A DNA stretch of 64,000 bases from Chromobacterium alkanivorans (GCF_016937655.1 NZ_JAFHKL010000005.1:124001-188000), one strand, 5' to 3'; positions 16,337 to 25,246 are shown, counted from the stretch's first letter. The notes: a model not told the origin generated them from the sequence alone. Numbers and translations: made by a program.

Positions 16337-16927
16337 ATGAAAAAAATCATCATTGCATCCATTCTGAGTATGTCCGCAGTTGCCGCTCATGCGGCTGAGA
16401 GTGGTGCATATGTTTTTGGTAATCTGGGCTACAACTCGGAAAAGATGAAAAGCCATGAAGGCATCTCTGACAGTAAAAGCGCAGGAGGTATCTGGGAGCT
16501 CGGAGCCGGCTACCGCTTCGGCTCCTACTTTGCGACGGAACTGTCATATCTCGACTTAGGCAAGATGAAATCCTCTGCTACCGGGCGAGACGGGAAAGCA
16601 AACTTCTCGATACCGATGCATGCTGAGAGACTGGCTTTGGTTGGGATTCTGCCAGTGTCAGAAGATGTTGAACTTTTTGGCAAAGTCAGCCTTAACAACG
16701 TACATGGCACATTGAAAGTCGAAGCCGACGGATCCAGTTTCAGCGCCAGTAGAAGTAAAGTATTGCCTGGTATTGGCATTGGTGCTAGCTATGCGGTCAC
16801 AAAAAACTTTGCCCTGCGTGGTGAGTACGAGTATATCAAGAGTGCGATGAACTCCATGAGTGAGGATAGTAAGGATGTGACATCGGGCACCAATCTATTC
16901 AAGCTTGGTGTAAGCTACAAGTTCTAA
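16337..16927 (+). CDS. Outer-membrane beta-barrel protein (opacity/OmpA-like)
   Basis: A 196-aa protein with signal peptide (MKKIIIAS to AHAAE) and an eight-strand-type barrel pattern: YVFGNLGYNS, WELGAGYRFGSYFATELSYLD, RLALVGILPV, IGIGASYAVTKNFALRGEYE, and a C-terminal LGVSYKF ending in Phe, the outer-membrane assembly signal. Length fits small OmpW/Opa-like porin-fold proteins. The start at 16337 is set by AGTAGG upstream and by the signal peptide; an in-frame GTG at 16298 would bury it. It is lower in GC than core genes. Confidence 0.8.
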   Translation: MKKIIIASILSMSAVAAHAAESGAYVFGNLGYNSEKMKSHEGISDSKSAGGIWELGAGYRFGSYFATELSYLDLGKMKSSATGRDGKANFSIPMHAERLALVGILPVSEDVELFGKVSLNNVHGTLKVEADGSSFSASRSKVLPGIGIGASYAVTKNFALRGEYEYIKSAMNSMSEDSKDVTSGTNLFKLGVSYKF

Positions 16928-16935
16928 TTTGGTTC

Positions 16936-16960
16936 GCCCTCCATTTTGGAGGGCTTCTTG
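16936..16960 (+). terminator. Terminator after the outer-membrane protein gene
   Basis: GCCCTCC (16936-16942) pairs with GGAGGGC (16948-16954), followed by TTCTTG, 9 bases after the stop codon. Confidence 0.75.
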
Positions 16961-16979
16961 ATGTTGTATAAGGATGGTT

Positions 16980-17315
16980 ATGCGGTTTTTGCTTTTAGGA
17001 AGCGCTCTGATGTTGTTTTCGATAGTGACAGGAGCAAAGGAAGTGGATGCGGCTGCATCCAAAAGATATGGTGTATGTGTTGGGGTTGCCAACTCGGTGG
17101 CTCAGGCATTGACTGCTTTTTCTGATATGGGCAGTAGTGAAATCTGGTTGTGGCGAAACAATAAAATTAGAAATTGTGAATATGATTCTAGGGAGGATGG
17201 TTATTTCTTTAAGGAGAACCTAAAAGAAATGTGGAGCTTTGCGAATAAAAAAATAGAAAATGATAACAAGGTAAAAATAAGAAATAGTTACTATTCCATG
17301 GAGCTGGAAAATTAG
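16980..17315 (+). CDS. Hypothetical secreted protein
   Basis: A 111-aa protein with an N-terminal hydrophobic signal (MRFLLLGSALMLFSIVTGAKE, first 20 residues). The rest is small, polar and Lys/Asn-rich, with two cysteines (YGVCVGV and RNCEY) that could form one disulfide. No family was recognised. ATG 16980 is preferred because AAGG at 16970-16973 is 6 bases upstream; ATG 16974 directly abuts it. Codon use is AT-rich like the rest of the island, suggesting acquisition. Confidence 0.55.
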   Translation: MRFLLLGSALMLFSIVTGAKEVDAAASKRYGVCVGVANSVAQALTAFSDMGSSEIWLWRNNKIRNCEYDSREDGYFFKENLKEMWSFANKKIENDNKVKIRNSYYSMELEN

Positions 17316-17353
17316 CCTGCTGTCAAGGATCCATTTGGTCCCTCACCACGTAG

Positions 17354-17380
17354 AGCCCGGCAATAACTGGGCTTTATTTA
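17354..17380 (+). terminator. Terminator
   Basis: AGCCC (17354-17358) and GGGCT (17369-17373) enclose a short loop and are followed by TTATTTATTT. It lies 38 bases after the hypothetical secreted protein gene. Confidence 0.6.
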
Positions 17381-17389
17381 TTTTGGAAA

Positions 17390-17583
17390 GCTGAAGAAGT
17401 AGAGCCTTCGAAGCGGGCCATCGCCAAAGCGCCGTGACAGGGTGCTTTGGTGTCCAACAGCAAGGAGGGCACCATGAGAAGAGGACAAGATTTTGCTAGT
17501 CGGGAGTGGGCTGGAAAGGTAAAGCCCACGCGGTAGAGGCCCCGAAACGGCAATGGCCCAAGCATCTGCTTGGGCCATTATTT
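17390..17583 (+). ncRNA. Candidate structured small RNA with a 20-codon ORF
   Basis: Three stems in a row end in a perfect terminator. CCAAAGC pairs with GCTTTGG (about 17423-17450); GGTGC (17441-17445) could instead pair with GCACC (17469-17473), which covers AAGGAGG; GTGGGCT (17506-17512) pairs with AGCCCAC (17523-17529); AATGGCCCAAGCA (17552-17564) pairs with TGCTTGGGCCATT (17567-17579), then TTTT. ATG 17474 to TAG 17536 would encode MRRGQDFASREWAGKVKPTR behind that ribosome site. It may be a small regulatory RNA, or a leader peptide under attenuation. Confidence 0.45.
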
Positions 17584-17640
17584 TGGCGGTCGAATTATCA
17601 ATGAGTTATAAAAACTTTGTTTCCGCATTGGGCTAGATTC

Positions 17641-17660
17641 TTGCCGCTTGTGAGCGGCAA
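17641..17660. repeat. Perfect 8-bp hairpin
   Basis: TTGCCGCT-TGTG-AGCGGCAA forms a perfect stem with no T-tract on either side, in an otherwise featureless 180-base gap. Function unknown. Confidence 0.4.
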
Positions 17661-17760
17661 TGCGAATATGGAGATATAGCATACATGCCGCTAGTTTAGC
17701 GCGTGTCGGGACATGTGGTGATAGTTGATATATTTGAATGGCATAAGTTGCTCTGAACAC

Positions 17761-17793
17761 GGGCAAGAAAAACCCCAGCGTAGGGCTGGGGTT
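17761..17793 (-). terminator. Terminator of the acyltransferase gene
   Basis: On the minus strand AACCCCAGC and GCTGGGGTT form a 9-bp stem (17771-17793) followed by TTTCTTG. It lies about 105 bases past the acyltransferase stop. Confidence 0.8.
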
Positions 17794-17898
17794 AATGGAG
17801 GGACACTTATTTTCACTCAGTAGTTACGTGGCTAAGGTGGTCTATTAATACAATTAATTGCGCTGTCAAAAATAAAGCAAAATGTCACTCTCAAAAAT

Positions 17899-19929
17899 TT
17901 AGCCGCTAGTAAGGAGACTGTCTATGAAGCGAGCCCTATCTCTGACGTATGCTGGACGTAAATGTCCACCATCTTTGTAAATCGGCTCACCATTGCCATC
18001 CACGCTGGGGCATACCACAGAATTACACAAGAAATCCATGGGATTTACAGCCTTAGCACCACTTGATTCAACTACTTTTCTTAAATCCTCTTGAACCTTT
18101 CCGTATCGTTCATTTATAACTTGACGGCTTAATCCTCCATCTCTCATTAGCATTAAGTGTGGGAAGTGCTTAAGCCCTCTGAAAATCATAAATTTTGGAT
18201 CTAGTTCACTGCCAATTGGAATGCTGAGTACAATATAGACATTTTTACCTAGTCGCTTCAACTCTCTAATGTAGGCGGCCAATCTTTTCAATGAGGCAAG
18301 ATAATCTTTCTCGCCGACGCCAAATTTGCCAGTTAAAGCCGCCCCATCTTTTAAGTATTGGGGCCATTGCGCACCGATCACAATGTTTTTGACGTTTACA
18401 TCGCTTTTCGCGTAATTAAAAGCGCTCTCCATTAGATTGGTGCAATGCTTATGAGCTTCATCATATGGAGAAGCTGGAATAGCTAAACACCCTCCGCCAG
18501 TAGCAAAGATTACGCTATTAACAGCATTTGGCAGGGTGGAAATTAATTCATCAGTTCTAACATAATATTGCTCACTGTTTGAGTCGCCAATGAATAAGGT
18601 AACCTCCATTTTTTTTGAATTTTGCCTTAAAAAAGTTCTTCCTTCAAAGTTGAATGGAGTTAGTTTTCCAGGATACTGCCACTCGCCTGCTGCTTTAGAA
18701 ATTTTTGCAAATCTAGAAACGCGAAACTCAAGCCCATTCCGTTTGTGTATGTTGTAACCCACGTAACCAACAATAGTCATAAGAGTAACGAGCACTGTTA
18801 CCTTAATCTTGCTGTGGTTGCCAAAACGTAGCGGCCGTTCAATAAGCTTGCACGTAAGCCAAGCAAGCACAACGGAGAGTACAATAGCCGCTATGCGTAT
18901 GTCACGACTGGGTGCTTCGCCTTCAACAATCCTAGCAAACGAAAGCAATGGCCAGTGCCACAAGTAAAGTGGAAAGCTGATTAAACCGAACCAAACAGCA
19001 ATTTTATTAGACAGGACTATGCGATTAACCCAAGCTTTAGAACCGGCTGTAATAATTAGTACAGCACCTAAGACTGGTACTAATGCCCATGTCCCGGGGA
19101 AGATCAGCTCCTTGTTGATTCGCCAAAATCCATATAGTAACAAGAATAAGCCAAGAAACGAACACACATCAGATAGTGTCTTGCCAGAATTCTCACTCTT
19201 GCCGCTATATACAATGCGAGAAAGCCAAACATCAATCTTGCTTTTCACGTTGGCGAATGCGTTCTTCTTGTATAACGCAACCCAAGCCAATAAACTTCCA
19301 CTTAACAATTCCCAAAATCTTGTTTTGGGTGAATAAAAGGCCGCAATCATATCTTGCTTAACGCCTTTAATATTTAGTGAAAAAGTTATAACGGAAACAA
19401 TGATTGTGATTGTTAAAAGATTGAAATTTCGCTTCCAAGCGAACCATAGTAAAAACGGCCATGCAATATAAAATTGCTCCTCAATGCCTAGACTCCATAA
19501 ATGTAACAACGGCTTAGTTTCAGCAGAGTTGTCAAAGTAGCCTGCTTCATTCCATAACACAAAGTTTGAAACAAAACCTGCGCCACCAGCTATATGCTTT
19601 CCTAATTGCTTGTACTCATCCGCTAACAATGCGAACCAACCAAAAGCAAAGCAAGCAATCAAAACAAGCAAGAGAGCCGGAAAAATGCGTCTAATACGGC
19701 GTGAATAGAAATCAGAGAAACTGAATGTGCCCTTTTCTAAGTTATCAAAAATGATAGTAGATATGAGATAGCCAGAAATTACAAAAAAGACATCAACCCC
19801 GATAAAGCCACCACGAACCCAACCTGGGAAAGCGTGGAAAGCAACAACAGCTAATACAGCAACGGCCCGTAAGCCATCAATGTCTGGACGATACTTTGGA
19901 TGCGAAAGATGTGCTTGATACGTTGTCAT
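17899..19929 (-). CDS. OafA/YrhL-type O-acyltransferase with SGNH domain
   Basis: A 676-aa protein. Residues about 10-380 are an acyltransferase-3 membrane domain with about ten or eleven helices, opening with RPDIDGLRAVAVLAVVAFHA (catalytic His32 in the first helix) and IGVDVFFVISGYLIS. Residues about 420-676 are a periplasmic SGNH esterase-like domain with FIGDSNSEQYY (nucleophile Ser) and DGGHLRPAY (the Asp...His pair). Such fusions O-acetylate LPS O-antigen or peptidoglycan and alter phage or host recognition. It is markedly AT-rich and has its own promoter and terminator; no other polysaccharide gene is adjacent. Confidence 0.9.
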   Translation of the reverse strand: MTTYQAHLSHPKYRPDIDGLRAVAVLAVVAFHAFPGWVRGGFIGVDVFFVISGYLISTIIFDNLEKGTFSFSDFYSRRIRRIFPALLLVLIACFAFGWFALLADEYKQLGKHIAGGAGFVSNFVLWNEAGYFDNSAETKPLLHLWSLGIEEQFYIAWPFLLWFAWKRNFNLLTITIIVSVITFSLNIKGVKQDMIAAFYSPKTRFWELLSGSLLAWVALYKKNAFANVKSKIDVWLSRIVYSGKSENSGKTLSDVCSFLGLFLLLYGFWRINKELIFPGTWALVPVLGAVLIITAGSKAWVNRIVLSNKIAVWFGLISFPLYLWHWPLLSFARIVEGEAPSRDIRIAAIVLSVVLAWLTCKLIERPLRFGNHSKIKVTVLVTLMTIVGYVGYNIHKRNGLEFRVSRFAKISKAAGEWQYPGKLTPFNFEGRTFLRQNSKKMEVTLFIGDSNSEQYYVRTDELISTLPNAVNSVIFATGGGCLAIPASPYDEAHKHCTNLMESAFNYAKSDVNVKNIVIGAQWPQYLKDGAALTGKFGVGEKDYLASLKRLAAYIRELKRLGKNVYIVLSIPIGSELDPKFMIFRGLKHFPHLMLMRDGGLSRQVINERYGKVQEDLRKVVESSGAKAVNPMDFLCNSVVCPSVDGNGEPIYKDGGHLRPAYVRDRARFIDSLLTSG

Positions 19930-20021
19930 ATCTTATAATTTGCTTACCCGTGAGCCATCAACCAAAAAATGAAAGTGGTTGTGTGAAGCTCGAAACTGGT
20001 TAGAATGAAAAAAATATGAAT

Positions 20022-20050
20022 ATTATACATTTTTAGCCATCTTCCAACAA
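20022..20050 (-). promoter_or_regulatory. Sigma70 promoter of the acyltransferase gene
   Basis: On the minus strand TTGTTG (20050-20045) and a perfect TATAAT (20027-20022) are separated by exactly 17 bases, about 95 bases upstream of the acyltransferase start. Confidence 0.65.
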
Positions 20051-20085
20051 TACAAGGGGTAAGGTAATAAGCCGTATTAGCGAAG

Positions 20086-20470
20086 TTAACTGGCGAACTT
20101 GAAATTGAATTGCTTAAAAAATGTGCGAATGTTCTTGCTAAAATGAACGGGGGAATTAAGACCGGCTAGCAAAATCTGTCGATAAATCGTAGATAGATCA
20201 ACGAGAAAGCCAACTTGAGCAAAGCGAAATGCGTATCTAACCGCCGCATCGAAGCGGATGCGCAACTTGTCGAAGCCCACTGGCCAAGAATGAATGCGTT
20301 CTACCACCCAACGGTGGCAATTCAGTCTCTCGCTGCTTTCCACTCCGCGACGGGAAATTCGTACCAAGATTCCGCGTCGGCTGGGTCTGGAAGTTCAGCG
20401 CTGATCTAATGGGATGACGCCCCCGTCTAACGGCATCGATGCGCCAGAGTGGCAGTGTCAAACCATCGCT
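20086..20470 (-). pseudogene. IS5-family transposase remnant (C-terminal part)
   Basis: The minus-strand frame contains ISRRGVESSERL then HRWVVERIHSW and KLRIRF, the conserved C-terminal (Y-2)-R-3-E-6-K-like region of IS5-family DDE transposases. Upstream, a different frame shows GRHPIRS, part of the usual linker. The N-terminal two-thirds with the catalytic Asp residues are gone and the tail is diverged. This is a dead fragment. No terminal inverted repeats were recognised. Confidence 0.7.
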
Positions 20471-20487
20471 CACGGACGGGACATCCT

Positions 20488-21514
20488 ATGACTGTCGACA
20501 TTGACCTGGCAAAGCCGGTTTTCCAATTGCATGGCGTAGATGAGCACGGCAAGCAGCCCTGAAGAAACAGTTGCGCCGCGAGCAGATGGCAGCTTTCTTC
20601 GTCAATCTACCTTCATGCCTGATTGGCATGGAGGCCTGTGTGGTGCCCTCCATTGGGCACGGTTGCTGCAAGGCTTTGGCCGTACCGTTCAACTGATGGC
20701 GCCGCAGTTTGTCAAAGCCGACGTCAAGACTAACAAGAACGATGCAGCCGATTTCGCGGCGATTTGCGAAGCGGCGACCCGGCTGGACGTGTGCTTTGTG
20801 CCGATCAAGGCTGTCGAGCAGCAAGCGATTCTGTCTGTACATCGCGCTCGCGCCGCTTTTGTGAAAGTGGGCACCGCGACCGCCAGTGAAATTCACAGCC
20901 TATTGGCCGAGTTTGGGATTGTCATTCCACAAGGTATTCACACGATCTGCCGACGTATTCCGGAGATTCTGGAGGGCGGCGAGAGTGAGCTGACCCGCAC
21001 CTTCAAACAGTTGTTGAGGGCGCTCTCGGACCACCTGAAAGAGCTGGGCCGGCAGGTCGAGGCGCTAGAGCAGGACATTCAGTGCTGGTGCCGTAACTCT
21101 GCTGCTAGCGTCCGATTAGCAAAGGTCCCTGGCATCGGACCACTTGCTGCGAGTGCCGTTGTCGCCATCGTGGGGGGAGGGGGGCAAAATTTCAGTGGCC
21201 GGCAATTTGCAGCCTGGCTTGGTTTGGTGTTGCGACAACACTCCCGCGGCGGCAAGTCGACCTTGCTCGGGATTGGCAAACGTGGTGACAGTTACTTGCG
21301 TGCTCTGATGACTTGTGGCGTTCGTGCGTTGCTGCGCTTTGCAACGGGCAAAACTGATCGCGCCTCAACGTGGCTGAGCGGGGTGATGATACGGCGGCAT
21401 GCAAATGTGGCGGTGGTGGCGCTAGCCAGCAAGAGTGCCCGCATCATTTGGGTCTTGTTGGCGCATAAGGGTGAGTTCCGGTTCGACGACACCCCGGTAT
21501 TTGCCGGGACGTAG
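20488..21514 (+). pseudogene. IS110-family transposase, frameshifted
   Basis: The protein starts at ATG 20488 (MTVDIDLAKPVFQLHGVD, carrying the first DEDD aspartate) but hits a stop at 20560-20562. The sequence resumes in another frame (KKQLRREQMAAFF ... GMEAC) and shifts again near 20640 into the frame that runs to 21514 (CGALHWARLLQGFG, KNDAADFAAICEA, then the Transposase_20 region KVPGIGPLAASAVVAIVG and GGKSTLLGIGKRGDSYLR). Two frameshifts in the N-terminal catalytic half make it inactive. IS110 elements lack terminal inverted repeats, so exact ends cannot be set. Confidence 0.85.
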
Positions 21515-21847
21515 TCGGGTCGGTCGATTTTGACAACGCAGATTAGTGAAGACTTCCAGCGGTTGCGCAGGCAATCTTGATGTGATGGCAAGACAGGTAA
21601 GATCGTGACCGACATATCCCGGGACTATCAAAGTGTGTAAAGCGCGGTGATCTGATAGCGGCGCCGGTAAGCATATCCCAATTAGGGACAGAGGCGACGG
21701 CCTTGTTAAAAGTCCGGATGTATGGCTGCAATCCCAACCTTATTCTTGGCTTAAACAAAAAGTTTGCTTGGCAAGCGGGGGCGGCCATCCCATTAGACCA
21801 AATCGGAACTCCTACAGATTGGCGCTAACTAGGACGGCATGTGTTTT
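21515..21847. other. Non-coding right end of the island
   Basis: 333 bases between the dead IS110 gene and tRNA-Ser. No credible frame, hairpin or repeat was seen on either strand. It probably contains the island's right junction. Confidence 0.4.
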
Positions 21848-21936
21848 GGCGGAAGCGGTGAGATTCGAACTCACGGTGGGCTCGCACCCACGACGGTTTT
21901 CAAGACCGTTGCATTAAACCACTCTGCCACGCTTCC
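21848..21936 (-). tRNA. tRNA-Ser(UGA)
   Basis: The 89-nt minus-strand product starts GGAAGCG and ends CGCTTCC-G-CCA, giving a perfect 7-bp acceptor stem with encoded CCA. The anticodon stem ACGGT/ACCGT holds loop CTTGAAA, anticodon TGA, reading UCA serine codons. A long variable arm (GTGGGTGCGAGCCCAC) and T-arm GTGAGTTCGAATCTCAC are as expected for a class II serine tRNA. Its 3' end is the apparent insertion target of the adjacent island. Confidence 0.95.
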
Positions 21937-21982
21937 CGATTCGGTAAGAGGGCGCAATTCTAGCGGGTCTTAGGCGCTTTGC

Positions 21983-23653
21983 CTAGAGGGCAGCCGCATT
22001 TGAAGCCAGCATTTCCGCCGCGTGCTCGCGCGTGGTCTGGGTCAGTTCCACGCCGCCCAGCATGCGGGCGATCTCCAGCACCCGCTGCTCGCTGTCCAGC
22101 GGCTCGATGCGGCTCTTGACCCGGCCCTTGTGCTCGCTCTTGCTGACCTGCCAGTGGTGGCTGCCGCAGGAGGCCACTTGCGGCAGGTGGGTGATGCACA
22201 GCACTTGGTAGCGCTGGCCCAGCTGGCGCAGCATGTGGCCAATGACTTCGGCGACGCGGCCGCCGATGCCGACGTCCACTTCGTCGAAGATCAGCGTGGG
22301 CACGCTGGCCACCTGGCTGATCACCACTTGCATCGCCAGGCTGATGCGGGACAGTTCGCCGCCGGAGGCCACTTTGGCCAGCGGGCGCAGGCTGGTGCCG
22401 GCGTTGGCCGCCACCAGGTATTCGATGGATTCCAGGCCGTGGGCGCCGGGTTCGGGCAGGGCGGCCAGTTCGATGGCGAAGCGCGCGCCGCTCATCGCCA
22501 GGTGCTGCATTTCCGCGCCGATGCGGGAGGACAGTTCGCTGGCGGCCTGGCGGCGCTTGCCGGACAGCGCTTCGGCCTGCGCGCGGTAGCGCGCCAGCGC
22601 GGAGGTTTCCGCCAGGGACAGCGCTTCGATATCGGCGGAGGCTTCCAGCGCTTGCAGCTGCTGCTGCCAGTCGTCCAGCTTTTCCTGCAGGTCTTGCGGC
22701 TGCACCCGGTATTTGCGCGCGGTGCTCATCAGCGCGTCGAGCCGGCCTTCCACTTCGGCCAGCTGGCCGGGGTTTTCGTCGATGTCGCTGGCGTAGTCGC
22801 GCAGGCTGTAGACCACTTCGCGCAGTTCGGCGTCCACGGAGTCCAGCAGCGACAGGGTGTCCGCCAGCCGCGGGTCCAGGTTGGCCAGCTTGCTGAGACG
22901 GGTTTGCACCTGGGACAGCATGGTCAGGCAGCTGTTGTCCATCTCGGACAGGGTTTCCACCGCCAGCTGGGCGCTTTGCGCCAGTTCGGCGGCGTTGGCC
23001 AGCCGGGAGTGGCTCTGGTTCAGCGCGCTCCATTCGTCCGGCTGCAGATTGAGCTCGCTCAGCTCGTTGATCTGCCAGTTCAGCCGTTCGCGTTCGACTT
23101 CGGATTCGCGCGACAGCCGCTCGGCGTCAGAGCGGGCGCGGCGGGCGGTCTGCCAGTCCTGCCAGGCTTTGTTGACGTCGCGGGCCAGCGCGACGGAGCC
23201 GGCGTAGGCGTCCAGCAGCTGGCGCTGGGCGTCGGCCTTCATCAGCGACTGGTGGGCGTGCTGGCCGTGGATGTCGACCAGGAATTCGCCCAGCTGCTTG
23301 AGTTGGCTCAGGGTGGCGGCCTGGCCGTTGACGAAGCTGCGCGAGCGGCCGGACTTGTCCAGCAGCCGGCGCAGCAGGAGCACGTCGTCGTCGCCGTTGA
23401 GGCCGTTTTCTTCCAGCCAGGCGTCGATTTCCGGGCGGCCGCGGGTGTCGAATTCGGCGGTGATCTCGGCGCGTTCGGCGCCTTCGCGCACTTGCGCGCC
23501 TTCGGCGCGGTCGCCCAAGAGCAGGCTCAAGGCGTCCAGCAGGATGGATTTGCCGGCGCCGGTTTCTCCGGTGAGCACGGTGAAGCCGGCGTGGAAGTCC
23601 AGCGAGATGTTGTCGACGATGACGAAGTCTTTAACGGTCAGCGATAGGAGCAT
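21983..23653 (-). CDS. recN: DNA repair ATPase RecN
   Basis: A 556-aa SMC-like protein acting in double-strand-break repair. Walker A GETGAGKS lies at residues 29-36; two coiled-coil arms rich in Gln, Glu and Leu run through the middle (about 150-370); the C-terminal ATPase lobe has LRPLAKVASGGELSRISLAM (signature) and LIFDEVDVGIGG (Walker B). Length matches the family. It follows nadK with an 18-base gap, the common nadK-recN order of proteobacteria. Confidence 0.97.
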   Translation of the reverse strand: MLLSLTVKDFVIVDNISLDFHAGFTVLTGETGAGKSILLDALSLLLGDRAEGAQVREGAERAEITAEFDTRGRPEIDAWLEENGLNGDDDVLLLRRLLDKSGRSRSFVNGQAATLSQLKQLGEFLVDIHGQHAHQSLMKADAQRQLLDAYAGSVALARDVNKAWQDWQTARRARSDAERLSRESEVERERLNWQINELSELNLQPDEWSALNQSHSRLANAAELAQSAQLAVETLSEMDNSCLTMLSQVQTRLSKLANLDPRLADTLSLLDSVDAELREVVYSLRDYASDIDENPGQLAEVEGRLDALMSTARKYRVQPQDLQEKLDDWQQQLQALEASADIEALSLAETSALARYRAQAEALSGKRRQAASELSSRIGAEMQHLAMSGARFAIELAALPEPGAHGLESIEYLVAANAGTSLRPLAKVASGGELSRISLAMQVVISQVASVPTLIFDEVDVGIGGRVAEVIGHMLRQLGQRYQVLCITHLPQVASCGSHHWQVSKSEHKGRVKSRIEPLDSEQRVLEIARMLGGVELTQTTREHAAEMLASNAAAL

Positions 23654-23671
23654 GGGTGTTCGCGTCAGGTG

Positions 23672-24547
23672 TCAGAGCAGGCGCTCGCCCCAGTGGAGCT
23701 TGTGGCGCAGCATGTCGTAGTAGTTGTAACCCACCGGGTGCAGGATGCGCAGCGGATTGCGGTAGCGGCGGATCAGCACGCGGTCCATTTCCATCAGGTC
23801 GCAATGGGACTGGCCGTCGAAGTGCACGCGCGCGTCCAGGCCGCGGGTGAGCATGAATTCCACTTCGCAGGAGTCGTTGACCGCGATCGGGCGGTTGCTC
23901 AGCGATTGCGGGCAGATGGGCACCAGGGCGATGGCCTGCAGCGTGGGGTGCAGGATGGGGCCGCCGGAGGCCAGCGAGTAGGCGGTGGAGCCGGTGGGGG
24001 TGGAGACGATCAGGCCGTCCGAGCGCTGGCTGTAGACGAACTGGTTATCGATGAAGACTTCGAACTCTATCATCGAGCCCATCGCGCCGCGGCTGAACAC
24101 CACGTCGTTGAAGGCCAGCGCGTTGGCCACTTCGGCGTCTTCGCGTATCACCGCGGCCTGCAGCAGGATGCGGTCTTCCGGCACGAAGTCGCCGCGCAGG
24201 ATGGCGTCCACCGAGTCCAGCATCTCGTGCAGCGGGATGTCGGTCATGAAGCCCAGCCGGCCCTGGTTGATGCCGATCAGCGGCACGCGGTAGGGTGCCA
24301 GCAGCCGGGCGATGGACAGCATGGTGCCGTCGCCGCCCAGCACGATGACGATGTCGGCCAGCTTGCCCATGTCGTTGCGGTCTATCAGCGCGTGCGGGCC
24401 GGCCTCTTGCTGGGTGGCGCTGTCCTTGTCGATCAGCACGGTGGCGCCGGCGGCGGACAGGTGGTCGGCCAGCTGGCGCAGGGATTCGACGATGGCGGGC
24501 TTGCTGTGCCGCGCCACCAGGCAGACATGCTTGAACAGTCGTTCCAT
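23672..24547 (-). CDS. nadK: NAD kinase
   Basis: A 291-aa enzyme that phosphorylates NAD to NADP using ATP. The signature GGDGT is at residues 71-75, followed by GINQGRLGFMTD, the conserved FNDVVFSRGAMGSMIEF segment and DGLIVSTPTGSTAYSLASGG, all in family order. It begins 9 bases after the response-regulator stop, and recN follows, so all could be cotranscribed. Confidence 0.97.
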   Translation of the reverse strand: MERLFKHVCLVARHSKPAIVESLRQLADHLSAAGATVLIDKDSATQQEAGPHALIDRNDMGKLADIVIVLGGDGTMLSIARLLAPYRVPLIGINQGRLGFMTDIPLHEMLDSVDAILRGDFVPEDRILLQAAVIREDAEVANALAFNDVVFSRGAMGSMIEFEVFIDNQFVYSQRSDGLIVSTPTGSTAYSLASGGPILHPTLQAIALVPICPQSLSNRPIAVNDSCEVEFMLTRGLDARVHFDGQSHCDLMEMDRVLIRRYRNPLRILHPVGYNYYDMLRHKLHWGERLL

Positions 24548-24556
24548 GGCGTTGTT

Positions 24557-25225
24557 TCAGTAAGGGGTGGGCGTATCGTTCAAAAAACTGTCGTCGTTGG
24601 GTTTCTTGCCGGTGGCTTCCAGCGCTTTCAGGTAGAAGCGCACCAGGTCCGCCAGAGAGTCTACACCGAGTTTGTTGAACAGGTTGGCCCTATGTACTTC
24701 TATGGTGCGCGGGGACAGGTCCAGCACCCGGGCGATTTCCTTGCTGGACATGCCGTCCGCCACCAGTTCCAGCACTTCGCGCTCGCGTCCGCTGATGCGG
24801 GCGAGCAGGCCCATCACTTCCTGGGTTTCTTCTTCCTTGCGGTGTTGCAGGATGCTCAGGCGTATGCCCTTGCGCAGGCTTTCGATCAGCCGGGCCTGGT
24901 CTATCGGCTTGGTCAGGAAGTCGATGGCGCCGGTCTGGAAGGCGCGGCGGCATTGTTCGATGTCGCCGTGGCCGGTGATGAAGACGATGGGCAGGGTCAC
25001 GTTTTTGTCGATCAGCTGTTCTTGCAGCGCCAGGCCGGTGATTTGCGGCATGCGGATGTCCAGCACCAGGCAGGCGATGTCGTTGCCGCCGTAGTGGGCG
25101 AGGAATTCCATCGCGTTGGGAAAGGTGACGGTGCGCATGCCTTGCGCGGCGATCAGCATGGCCAGCGAGTCCAGCACGGCTGGGTCGTCGTCGACGATGT
25201 AGACGGTTGGCGTGGTGTTTTGCAT
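24557..25225 (-). CDS. FixJ/TodT-type response regulator
   Basis: A 222-aa regulator: receiver domain (residues about 7-120) with acidic DDD pocket, phospho-acceptor Asp56 in LVLDIRMP, and Lys in FLTKPID, followed by a short linker and a LuxR-type helix-turn-helix (about 145-205: REVLELVADGMSSKEIARVL, RTIEVHRANLF). The output is transcription activation. It starts 21 bases after the stop of the sensor-kinase gene, its evident partner. Confidence 0.93.
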   Translation of the reverse strand: MQNTTPTVYIVDDDPAVLDSLAMLIAAQGMRTVTFPNAMEFLAHYGGNDIACLVLDIRMPQITGLALQEQLIDKNVTLPIVFITGHGDIEQCRRAFQTGAIDFLTKPIDQARLIESLRKGIRLSILQHRKEEETQEVMGLLARISGREREVLELVADGMSSKEIARVLDLSPRTIEVHRANLFNKLGVDSLADLVRFYLKALEATGKKPNDDSFLNDTPTPY

Positions 25226-25246
25226 TGTGTTTTTGACTCCTGCCGG

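Larger units (their letters stand above)
15141..21850. mobile_element. Remnant genomic island at tRNA-Ser
   Basis: About 6.7 kb with far higher A+T than the flanks, bounded on the right by the intact tRNA-Ser(UGA) gene and on the left by a degenerate copy of that tRNA's 3' end. Contents are a small secreted Cys protein, an outer-membrane barrel protein, an unknown secreted protein, a structured small locus, an OafA-type acyltransferase, and fragments of IS5- and IS110-type transposases. No integrase gene remains, so it is probably immobile. Confidence 0.65.

Noticed and set aside
17374-17578. Minus-strand frames of 63-66 aa
   Set aside because: They run through perfect hairpins and a terminator and lack ribosome sites.
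20540-21514. Intact IS110 transposase starting at 20540
   Set aside because: The N-terminal 35 residues are not transposase-like; true N-terminal pieces lie in other frames, so the gene is frameshifted.
22022-23647. Plus-strand frame of 541 aa opposite recN
   Set aside because: Same antisense artefact; recN on the other strand has all family motifs.
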